Notes under the pieces: generated by a model
Database searches by the model: none
What the model was told of the DNA's origin: nothing
Seen by the model: the letters and a program-made list of their open reading frames with translations, nothing else
From: Candidatus Rifleibacteriota bacterium
GTDB lineage: Bacteria; Muiribacteriota; Ozemobacteria; Ozemobacterales; Ozemobacteraceae
Length of the DNA stretch: 34,009 nt
Direction: 5' to 3'
Assembly (NCBI GenBank): GCA_012517355.1
Contig: JAAYVD010000163.1
Coordinates: 1 to 34,009 of the forward strand
Part shown: positions 22,786 to 30,099 of the stretch, one piece after another
Numbering within the stretch: the first letter of the stretch is position 1
Layout of the letters: each line of letters opens with the position of its first letter
Translations under genes and position numbers: made by a program

Positions 22786-25700
22786 ATGTCCCAGGAATTT
22801 TCCCGCATCCCCATCGAGCGCCTCGCCCAGTGGATCCTCCGCGAGGAGGCCGAAGGCCGGATCTTCGGCATCGACCAGAGTTTGTTCTTCCGGCCGGCCC
22901 CGACCGACCGGTTCACCATGGCCCGCTACGGCGAGACCCTCGAATCGCCGATCGGCGTGGCGGCGGGGCCCCACACCCAGATGGCGCAGAACCTGATCAC
23001 CGCCTGGCTGTGCGGCGCGCGCTACCTCGAACTGAAGACCATCCAGACCCTCGACGAGCTGAAGGTCAGCAAGCCCTGCATCGACGCCCAGGACGAAGGC
23101 TACAACTGCGAATGGTCGCAGGAACTCCGGCTCGACGACAGCTTCGACGAGTATCTCAACACCTGGATCCTGCTCCACGTGCTGCGTCACAAGTTCGGCT
23201 GGAAGAAGGAGCGCGGCTTCCTCTTCAACATGTCGGTCGGCTACAACATGGAGGGCATCAAAAAGCCCAACGTGCAGCGGTTCCTCGACCGCATGGCCGA
23301 CGCCGGCGGGGAGATCAAGACCAAGGTCGCCGCCCTGCGCCCCATCTACCCGCACATCGACGAGATCGAGATCCCCAGCCGGCTGTCGGACAACATCACC
23401 CTGTCGACGATGCACGGCTGCCCGCCCGACGAGATCGAAAAGATCGGCCACTACCTGATCACCGAGCGGGGCTACCACACCACCATCAAGCTCAACCCGA
23501 CCCTGCTCGGTCCCGACCACCTGCGCCATATCCTGAACGACCAGCTCGGATTCGTCACCCACGTTCCCGACGAGGCGTTCGGTCACGACCTGAAATACCC
23601 CGATGCCGTCGTGCTGATCAGGAACCTGCGCGAGGCGGCGGCCAAAAAGGGCGTCCAGTTCTCACTCAAGCTGACCAACACCCTCGAATCGGTCAACCAC
23701 AAGGACGTCTTCCCGCCCAACGAGAAGATGATGTACATGAGCGGCCGCGCCCTGCACCCGATCAGCATCAACGTCGCCGCCCGCCTGCAGAACGAATTCG
23801 ACGGCGACCTCGACCTGACCTTCTCGGCCGGCACCGACTGCTTCAACCTGCCCCAGGTCATCGCCTGCGGCATCCGCCCCGTCACCGTCTGCACCGACAT
23901 TTTGAAGCCGGGCGGCTACGGCCGGCTCGGGCAGTACCTGCAGAACCTCCAGACGGCCATGGAACGGGAAAAGGCGGCCACGTTCGACGAGTATATCCGG
24001 AAGTTCGCCGGCTGCTCCTGCGGGAACACGAAAAAGGCGGCCCTGATCAACCTGCGCCGCTACGCCGGCACCGCCCCCACCCTCGAAGCCCACAAGCAGG
24101 AAAGCAAGACGGGCGACACCGTCAAGACCAACCGCCCCCTGCCCGCCTTCGACTGCATCAAGGCCCCCTGCATCAGCACCTGCCCGGCGGGTCAGGACAT
24201 TCCGTCCTACCTGTACCACACCGCCCAGGGCGACTACCGGGCCGCGCACGACGTCATCCTGCGCGCCAACCCCTTCCCCAACGTGCTCGGGCACGTCTGC
24301 GACCACCACTGCCAGCACCGCTGCACCCGCGCGAACTACGACAGCTCGCTGCTGATCCGCGAGGTCAAGCGGTTCATCGCCGCCCGCAACCAGGACCGCG
24401 AGCCGCTCAAGCCGGGCGCGCCGAACGGGAAGAAGGCCGCCATCATCGGCGCCGGGCCGTCGGGCCTGGCCTGCGCCTTCTTCCTGGCGCTCGACGGGTT
24501 CAAGGTGACCGTCTTCGAGACCAAGGCGTTCGCCGGCGGCATGGTCAGCGACGCGATCCCCGCCTTCCGGCTGACCGAAGAGGCCATCAAAAAGGATATC
24601 GCCAACATCCAGGCCCTGGGCGTGGATATCCGGTATGACCAGAAGATCGACCGCGACCGGTTCGAGGCCCTTCGCCGCGAGCACGATTTCGTCTACATCG
24701 CCATCGGCGCCCAGTCGGCCAAGAAGATGGGCGTGCCGGGCGAGGACGGGCCCGGGGTCTACGACTGCCTGCGGTTCCTGTCCGACGTCCGGCGCGGCCG
24801 CGAGGTGAAGATCGGCCCGCGCGTCGCCGTCGTCGGCGGCGGCAACTCGGCCATGGACGCGGCCCGCACCGCCAGGCGCCTGGCCGGACCTGAAGGCAAG
24901 GTGACGATCGTCTACCGGCGCACGCACGCCGAGATGCCGGCCGACCTCGAGGAGATCCGGGGCGCGTTGGAGGAAGGGGTGGAGCTGCTGGAACTGCACG
25001 CCCCGGTCGAGGTGGTGGCGCGCGACGGCCGCCTGGCCGCCCTGAAGTGCCAGCGGATGCGCCTCGGCGAGAAGGGTCCCGACGGCCGCGCGAAACCCGA
25101 GAAGATCCCCGGCGCGGTCGAGGACCTGCCGTTCGACACGATCATCCCCGCCATCGGCCAGGATTTCGTTCCCGACTTCATCGACGCGGCGACGCTGCAG
25201 ACCGACCCGGGTACCGGCGAGACGAAGCTGCCCAACGTGTTCGCGGGCGGCGACGCGGTACGCGGTGCGGCCAGCATCGTCAAGGCCATGGCCGACGGCA
25301 AGAACGCGGCCACGGCCATCATCGCCCGGGTCGGCCATGCCCTCGACACCTCGGCGAAGCAGTTCAGGAAGGGCCTGTCGGCCGCCGAGCTGCAGCAACG
25401 GTCGGCGCGGCGCGTTCCCGGCTTGAAGATGCCCGAGGTCGACACCGGCCGGCGGCAGGGGTTCTCCCCCGTGGTGCGGGAACTGACCGAGGCCGAGGCG
25501 CGGGAAGAGGCAAAGCGGTGTCTCTACTGCAACGACGTCTGCAACGTCTGCGTCACCGTCTGCCCGAACCGCGCCAACCGCTCCTACACGCTGGCTCCGC
25601 TCGAGGTCTCGATCTACAAGGGAACCCGCGACGGCAACGCCTACCGCCTCGAGAAGACCCGCACCCTGCGCCTCTCCCAGGACGTGCAGACGATCAACAT

Positions 25701-26061
25701 CGGCGATTTCTGCAACGAGTGCGGCAACTGCACGACCTTCTGCCCCAGCAGCGGCGCGCCGTACAAGGACAAGCCGAAGTTCTATCTCACCGAGGCCAGC
25801 TTCAACCACGAGGCCAACGGCTACCACCTGACCGCCGCCTCGCTGATCGCCCGGGTCGAGGGGAAAGTCGAGCGGCTCGAGGCCCGCAACGGCGCGTTCT
25901 GGTACGAGGGCCGCGGCGTGCGCGCCCGCCTGCACCCGGTGACCCTGACCGTCGAGACGGTGCAGCCCGTCGACGGGGCTCCCGGCGAGATCCTGCTCGA
26001 CCACGCCGTCACGATGGGCGTGCTGTTCAAATCATTGAAAGGAAGCTGCTTCAGCGCCTGA
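22786..26061 (+). CDS. ygfK: YgfK-like multidomain Fe-S flavoprotein (putative selenate reductase subunit)
   Basis: This 1091-residue protein is collinear with E. coli YgfK (~1030 residues). Residues ~1-400 are a dihydropyrimidine/dihydroorotate-dehydrogenase-like barrel (ESPIGVAAGPHTQMAQNLIT, TLSTMHGCPPDEIE, SGRALHPISINVAA). Then comes a GltD-like part: cysteines C457, C462, C466, C505, C509, C513 for Fe-S, the FAD site GAGPSG (555-560) and the NAD(P)H site GGGNSAMDAA (684-693). The C-terminus adds CLYCNDVCNVCVTVCP (912-927) and CNECGNCTTFCP (976-987), ferredoxin-like 4Fe-4S sites. It should move electrons from NAD(P)H through flavin and Fe-S to an unknown substrate; 'selenate reductase' rests on E. 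coli genetics. ATG 22786 follows AAAGGAG at 13 bases, rather long. No xdhD, ssnA or ygfM neighbours are present. A terminator follows. Confidence 0.92.
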   Translation: MSQEFSRIPIERLAQWILREEAEGRIFGIDQSLFFRPAPTDRFTMARYGETLESPIGVAAGPHTQMAQNLITAWLCGARYLELKTIQTLDELKVSKPCIDAQDEGYNCEWSQELRLDDSFDEYLNTWILLHVLRHKFGWKKERGFLFNMSVGYNMEGIKKPNVQRFLDRMADAGGEIKTKVAALRPIYPHIDEIEIPSRLSDNITLSTMHGCPPDEIEKIGHYLITERGYHTTIKLNPTLLGPDHLRHILNDQLGFVTHVPDEAFGHDLKYPDAVVLIRNLREAAAKKGVQFSLKLTNTLESVNHKDVFPPNEKMMYMSGRALHPISINVAARLQNEFDGDLDLTFSAGTDCFNLPQVIACGIRPVTVCTDILKPGGYGRLGQYLQNLQTAMEREKAATFDEYIRKFAGCSCGNTKKAALINLRRYAGTAPTLEAHKQESKTGDTVKTNRPLPAFDCIKAPCISTCPAGQDIPSYLYHTAQGDYRAAHDVILRANPFPNVLGHVCDHHCQHRCTRANYDSSLLIREVKRFIAARNQDREPLKPGAPNGKKAAIIGAGPSGLACAFFLALDGFKVTVFETKAFAGGMVSDAIPAFRLTEEAIKKDIANIQALGVDIRYDQKIDRDRFEALRREHDFVYIAIGAQSAKKMGVPGEDGPGVYDCLRFLSDVRRGREVKIGPRVAVVGGGNSAMDAARTARRLAGPEGKVTIVYRRTHAEMPADLEEIRGALEEGVELLELHAPVEVVARDGRLAALKCQRMRLGEKGPDGRAKPEKIPGAVEDLPFDTIIPAIGQDFVPDFIDAATLQTDPGTGETKLPNVFAGGDAVRGAASIVKAMADGKNAATAIIARVGHALDTSAKQFRKGLSAAELQQRSARRVPGLKMPEVDTGRRQGFSPVVRELTEAEAREEAKRCLYCNDVCNVCVTVCPNRANRSYTLAPLEVSIYKGTRDGNAYRLEKTRTLRLSQDVQTINIGDFCNECGNCTTFCPSSGAPYKDKPKFYLTEASFNHEANGYHLTAASLIARVEGKVERLEARNGAFWYEGRGVRARLHPVTLTVETVQPVDGAPGEILLDHAVTMGVLFKSLKGSCFSA

Positions 26062-26091
26062 CCGGCGCGATTCCACCTCACGAGGTCACGA

Positions 26092-26122
26092 CCCCCGCCC
26101 GGCTCCCCGGGCGGGGGCTTTT
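26092..26122 (+). terminator. Intrinsic terminator after ygfK
   Basis: An 11-bp perfect stem CCCCCGCCCGG/CCGGGCGGGGG (26092-26102, 26107-26117), with loop CTCC, is followed by CTTTTCC. It starts 30 bases after the ygfK stop codon. Confidence 0.85.
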
Positions 26123-26149
26123 CCTCCTCGGGAATTCACCCCGGAGGCA

Positions 26150-26402
26150 TGGGTGATTTTTCTGCGAGGAGGAGGGAAGGCGAACCGGGAAGAAGAGAAG
26201 AGGCAGGAAGGCGGAGAGAAAGAAGGGAAGAAGAAGGAAAGGAATTCACCACAGAGGCGCCGAGGGCACAGAGAAAGAGAGAATCAGGCAGGAAGCGGAG
26301 GGAGAGGAAGGAGGATCGAGGGGGATACAGGGCAATCTCCTGTTTCTCTTCGCCTCGTGTTGAACCTCTCGGTTCCTTGCGTCTCGGTGGTGCGTCCTTC
26401 TT
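26150..26402. repeat. Purine-rich tract and CACCACAGAG inverted-repeat element (left flank of Uma2)
   Basis: The plus strand from 26160 to 26320 is almost all purine (GAAGAAGAGAAGAGGCAGGA-like). Within it, TTCACCACAGAGGCGCCGAG (from 26245) continues as GGCACAGAGAAAG. An inverse partner follows at about 26358-26393 (AACCTCTCGG, TTGCGTCTCGGTGGTG), making a hairpin-like element. A third, inverted relative lies beyond the Uma2 gene at 27325-27365. The CACCACAGAG...CACAGAG signature belongs to a widespread class of bacterial palindromic repeats. No gene is seen. Confidence 0.7.
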
Positions 26403-27137
26403 TCAGGCCTGCCGCTTCGGATTCCGGCCCGCCGCCTTTTTGCGGGGACGGGCGCGGGGACGGGCGCGGGGGCTGGCGCGGGGCCGCGGCGTTGGCTGGG
26501 TTTGGGCGGCCTGCCGGGCCAGGTACTCCCGCCGGCTCTCCCGGACGACCGTCTCCAGGGGAGGGAAAAGCAGGCTCAGATCGGTCTCGAGCCCGGGAAG
26601 CACCGAGACCGCCACTTTCGATTCCCGATCGTGGTAGTGGGGCTTGCCATACGTCCCATCGGAGCCCAGATGGAAGACGGTGACGATGCGGTCCGCCGGG
26701 TGGACCAGCCAGAACTCCCGCACCCCGGCCTGTTCGTACAGCCGACGCTTGCGGAGACAGTCGTGCGAGGCGGTCGACGGAGAAAGGATTTCGATGGCCA
26801 GGTCGGGCCCACCCCGGATCCGCTTGCCGTCCATCTTGGTTGGGTCGCACACAACGACCAGATCGGGCCGGACCACGGTTCGGACCTGATCGTCGGCCTC
26901 ATCGGCCCTTGGAAGGATCACATCGGGGTCTGGGAAGACCCGGCACGGTTTCCCCCGCAGAAAGGTGCGGAACTGGGTGACCAGTTCGGCCAGCAATTCC
27001 TGGTGATCGAGGGCCGGAGCGGCCGTCATATCGAACGCTTCGCCGTCGATGATCTCCCACCGTTCACCCTCAGGCCAGGTCAGATAATCGCCGTAGGTGA
27101 ACGTTGCCGCCCGCGGGGCCTGCCTGGGGTGTGTCAT
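26403..27137 (-). CDS. Uma2-family putative endonuclease with basic tail
   Basis: This 244-residue protein is a complete Uma2 copy: FTYGDYLTWPEGERWEIIDGE, FLRGKPCRVFPDP, VVRPDLVVVCDP, GPDLAIEILSPS, LRKRRLYEQAGVREFWLVHP. The PD...E...K catalytic pattern is present. The last ~30 residues are arginine/proline repeats (PRASPRARPRARPRKK), probably nucleic-acid-binding or disordered. ATG 27137 has GGAGG 8 bases upstream. The gene is bracketed by inverted purine-rich/CACCACAGAG elements, and its product is closest to the truncated copy at position 1. An apparent much longer frame (to 29174) is coincidental openness of GC-rich DNA. Confidence 0.88.
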   Translation of the reverse strand: MTHPRQAPRAATFTYGDYLTWPEGERWEIIDGEAFDMTAAPALDHQELLAELVTQFRTFLRGKPCRVFPDPDVILPRADEADDQVRTVVRPDLVVVCDPTKMDGKRIRGGPDLAIEILSPSTASHDCLRKRRLYEQAGVREFWLVHPADRIVTVFHLGSDGTYGKPHYHDRESKVAVSVLPGLETDLSLLFPPLETVVRESRREYLARQAAQTQPTPRPRASPRARPRARPRKKAAGRNPKRQA

Positions 27138-27433
27138 GCCTTCCTCCCTGCCGGGTTTCGGGGTCTGTTTCCAGTCTAGCACCGGGGTTTCACTCCGACA
27201 AGGCAGCCCCTTCCTTATACCCTCTGTTGCTCCCCTCTTCCGAACCCCTTGACCGCAACCCACTCTCTCCGGGAGGCTCGGTGGTTGCTCCCCGTCCACT
27301 CTCCCCACCCTCGCTCCTGCCTGTCCTCCTCTGCGTCTTCGTGCCTCTGGGGTGAATCCTCCGGTCCCTCGCCTTGCTTCCCTCTTCGGTTCCGCTCTCC
27401 GGTTCCGCTCTTCCGAATTTCCTGGGCTCTGTC
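27138..27433. repeat. Pyrimidine-rich inverted flank of the Uma2 gene
   Basis: The plus strand here is pyrimidine-rich, the mirror of 26160-26320. Its reverse complement contains GGATTCACCCCAGAGGCACG, GCAGAGGAGGACAGGCAGG and GGAAGCAAGGCGAGGG. These align with the left flank (GGAATTCACCACAGAGGCGC, then CAGGCAGGAAGCGGAGGG). No gene is seen on either strand. Confidence 0.65.
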
Positions 27434-28702
27434 CTAGAAGGCCATGGCCACCGCGCAGCCGAGCAGGATGCCGAGCGGGTAGGCCCACTGGAACAGCGCG
27501 TCGAGGGCCATCGCCGACCGGATGCGGCCGCGCTTGGCATGGTTGTTGGCGACGACGGTCTGCACCAGCGCCGAGAAGATGAAGAGGTAGAAGATGATGA
27601 AGATCTTGTCGGACAACACCAGGTAGCCGACCGCCGGCAGGGCATCGGCCTGCGAGATGTGGAGGGCGACGGCGGTCAGCAGGGCCGTCACACAGATGCC
27701 GCACTGCGCCTCGAACTCCCGCGCGTTGATGTAGAAGACCATGTAGGCCATCCCCGCGATCACCAGCAGCGGGATGATGAACTTGATGAAATGCGGCACG
27801 AACAGCCGCTCGAGGCGGGTCTCGAAGTGGAACCGGTGGTACTGCGTCTGGGTCGCCGGCGAGGTCACGTTGTCGCCGAAGTCGGTGTCGTAGAGGTGCA
27901 GGTCGGTGAAGGCACGAGCCCCGGCCACCTTCCAGTCGGGAACCTGGACCCCCGCCTCGACCCAGCGGCTCTGGTCGGGGTTGTTGGGGTCGGCCTCGAA
28001 GCGCAGCTTGTCGGCGTTCAGGGTCTGGTCCTCGAACACGATGGGCAGCCGCTGGCTGTCGAAGGGGTAGGACCGCAGGTTGAACCTCCCCCGGAACGTC
28101 CCCTTGATGCGCTGCGAGGCGTATTTCACGCCCGCCAGGGTGTCGGTGGCCAGCGGCGTGGCCGACTCGACGGTCCCGTTCATGAACTCGATGTCCGCCG
28201 GCGTCCAGGGCAGGTCGGGGCGGTCCGGCCACTTGTACCAGATGTAGAAGTCGGCGTAGAACTGGTTCTCCTTCATGTCGAGCCGCGCCAGGTCGAGCAC
28301 GTACAGCCCCACCTGCACCCGCAGCGGCCCGGAGGCCTGGTCTGATGCCGGGTTCTGGGAAGGGGAAGGGGAAGGGGAAACCGAAGGAGAAGGGGGCTGG
28401 GAAGGGAACACGCCGGCCGCCGGGGGAGCCGTGACCGGGCCACGGGGGGCGTCCGCTCCGGGGCCGCTGGTCGCCGGGTCCGTCGGGGATTCCCCGGGGA
28501 TCGCGCCTGCCACCGGAGCCACGGAGGCCCGGCCATTCCCGCCCGCGCCGTTCGGAACGGGCGAGGCCGGGGCGCCGGCTGGGGTCGCGGCTTCCGGGTC
28601 GGGCCCTGAGCCAACCCTGGAGCCGCCGTCCTGACCATGGCCGACGGCCGTCCATAGCAACCCGATCATTCCCAGCACGAACATCCAGCGGTATGTCTTC
28701 AC
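27434..28702 (-). CDS. Prokaryotic pentameric ligand-gated ion channel (Cys-loop receptor homologue)
   Basis: The protein has 422 residues. GTG 28702 is chosen because GGAGG lies 9 bases upstream and it gives a clean signal peptide (MKTYRWMFVLGMIGLLWTAV, cleavage near 23). Residues ~24-125 are a Pro/Ser/Ala/Gly linker, unusual for the family. The ligand-binding domain follows (VGLYVLDLARLDMKENQFYA, WPDRPDLPW, SYPFDSQRLPI at 211-221, the loop equivalent to the eukaryotic Cys-loop but without cysteines). Then come four membrane helices: M1 ~302-325, M2 ~332-350 (CGICVTALLTAVALHIS, pore-lining), M3 ~361-386 and M4 ~402-421. It should form a pentameric cation or anion channel in the inner membrane. 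The ligand is unknown. It is monocistronic, with 500 bases of non-coding DNA upstream. Confidence 0.9.
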   Translation of the reverse strand: MKTYRWMFVLGMIGLLWTAVGHGQDGGSRVGSGPDPEAATPAGAPASPVPNGAGGNGRASVAPVAGAIPGESPTDPATSGPGADAPRGPVTAPPAAGVFPSQPPSPSVSPSPSPSQNPASDQASGPLRVQVGLYVLDLARLDMKENQFYADFYIWYKWPDRPDLPWTPADIEFMNGTVESATPLATDTLAGVKYASQRIKGTFRGRFNLRSYPFDSQRLPIVFEDQTLNADKLRFEADPNNPDQSRWVEAGVQVPDWKVAGARAFTDLHLYDTDFGDNVTSPATQTQYHRFHFETRLERLFVPHFIKFIIPLLVIAGMAYMVFYINAREFEAQCGICVTALLTAVALHISQADALPAVGYLVLSDKIFIIFYLFIFSALVQTVVANNHAKRGRIRSAMALDALFQWAYPLGILLGCAVAMAF

Positions 28703-29204
28703 CGGCCGGTCCCTCCACCCAGATGATTCTTCCCTGACTATCGTCATCGGGGAGGAAATTCCGGACCCCCGGCCCTCCCAGCCGGAGGGGGCCCCCCGCC
28801 ATCCTGACCGTCCGCCCCCGACGCCGCGGGAAACCCACGGGCCATCCGGCCAGTTGTGGCCGGATGGGGGGAATCGCAGGTCGCACCTCTGCCTGCCCAG
28901 GCGCGGCACGCCGCCCACGGGTCACCCGGCCGGCAGGGCCACAAAAGTGAAGGTCCGCCAGGTTCCTCTGGCACCCCAGGACCGGCGGGACCCGCAGCGG
29001 GACGCTGGCCGGCGTGGCCTGACGGAAGGGGTGGGCAGGGCCGTCCCGTCCATCCTCTTCCTCCCCGGCCCGGCGGCGCGGATGGCCGGCCGGAAGGAGC
29101 CGCGCGGCGTCAGGGGGAGAAGGGGACCGGGCGGTTCCGGCCCGGTCCTTCCTCTTCACCCGTCGTCGCGGCACGACCGGCGGGTGGACGGTGCGATTCC
29201 GGGC
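28703..29204. other. Non-coding gap with a perfect 10-bp hairpin
   Basis: The frames here are open but have no recognisable protein. CATCCGGCCA/TGGCCGGATG (28843-28866, loop GTTG) is a perfect stem without a T-run. The region must carry the promoter of the channel gene on the minus strand, but no clear boxes were found. Confidence 0.55.
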
Positions 29205-29861
29205 TCAGCCCTTCTTCTTCGCGGGGCGGCGGCGGCGGGGAGGGGCCGGTGGTGGGTCTTCCCGCACCACGGACGGTTCGGCGGGGAAGACGAGGCCCAG
29301 GTCGATCTGCAGCCCCGGAAACAGCGGGGTTTCGGCCAGCCCTTCCGGAGACAGGAAGATGGCGGGGCCGAACCCCTTGCCGTCGAGGTTGCGGAGCACG
29401 ATGATGACCCGGTTGGCGGGGTCGACGAGCCAGTATTCCCGCACTCCGGCCGCCTCGTAGACCCGGCGTTTCCGGATGCAGTCCTGCGAGGAGGTCGAGG
29501 GGGAGAGGACCTCCACCACCAGGTCGGGGGCGCCGCGGCAGACCTTGCCGTTCAGCTTGCCAGGGTCGCAGATGACCATGACATCCGGCTCGACCATCGT
29601 TGCCACCCGTTCGTCGGGTTCCCCGGCCTTGGGAAACAGGACACCGAAGGGTCTGACCAGCACCTTGCAGGTCTTCCCAAGAAAGAAGTTGGCCATTTGG
29701 CGGTACAGTTCCCCAACCACCTCCTGGTGCCGTTGGTTGGGCGGGGGAACCATGGCCACGGCCTCCCCGTCGATGAGTTCCCAGCGTTCGTCCTCGGGCC
29801 AGGTGCAGAGGTCGCCGTAGGTGAACCGCCCGTTCGGATTCGTCACCGGATGGTTTTTCAT
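29205..29861 (-). CDS. Uma2-family putative endonuclease
   Basis: The complete 218-residue copy has FTYGDLCTWPEDERWELIDGE, FLGKTCKVLVRPFG, MVEPDVMVICDP, GAPDLVVEVLSPS, IRKRRVYEAAGVREYWLVDP, a D...E...K nuclease pattern, and a short basic tail (PPRRRRPAKKKG). ATG 29861 has AAGGAG 6 bases upstream; the longer frame to 30035 would read through a dispersed repeat and is rejected. Relative to the other copies it has a shortened segment before the tail. Role unknown. Confidence 0.9.
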   Translation of the reverse strand: MKNHPVTNPNGRFTYGDLCTWPEDERWELIDGEAVAMVPPPNQRHQEVVGELYRQMANFFLGKTCKVLVRPFGVLFPKAGEPDERVATMVEPDVMVICDPGKLNGKVCRGAPDLVVEVLSPSTSSQDCIRKRRVYEAAGVREYWLVDPANRVIIVLRNLDGKGFGPAIFLSPEGLAETPLFPGLQIDLGLVFPAEPSVVREDPPPAPPRRRRPAKKKG

Positions 29862-30099
29862 GGTCCGCTCCTTGGGCCGGGCGGGGCCAGCCCGCCGCCC
29901 GATCGACACGAGGTCGGAAGGGGTCTCCCATGCTGCCATGGATGACGGCGCGAAACGCGAGCTCCGCGCCCCGCGAGGAGGCCGTCCGTCCTTTTCATTG
30001 TAGACAGGACGCCCCCCCGGAAGCAACCGGGGCAACCGGCGAAATTCCCCCCCGAAAGGTCACCGATTCGCCCCGTTCTGCCGATAGAGGATCTGGAAT
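29862..30099. other. Short divergent gap holding a copy of the multi-hairpin element
   Basis: It separates the minus-strand Uma2 gene from the plus-strand TPR gene. About a third of it is the diverged repeat at 29900-29975. A small stem CCCCGG/CCGGGG lies near 30015-30035. Promoters for both genes should be here but none is clear. Confidence 0.5.
29900..29975 (-). repeat. Diverged copy of the multi-hairpin dispersed element
   Basis: On the plus strand CGATCGACACGAGGTCGGAA, then TGCCATGGATGACGGCGCGA and AACGCGAGCTCCGCGCC align with the right-end unit (CGACCGACACGATGTCGGAA, CCATGGATGGCGGCGCGAAA). Several stems are partly lost, so this looks older. It lies 39 bases upstream of the Uma2 start. 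Confidence 0.65.

Noticed and set aside
27138-29174. Long N-terminal extension of the Uma2 gene at 26403, as one 923-residue protein
   Set aside because: It runs antisense-like through repeats and out of frame across the channel gene. A good ribosome site and the normal Uma2 start are at 27137.
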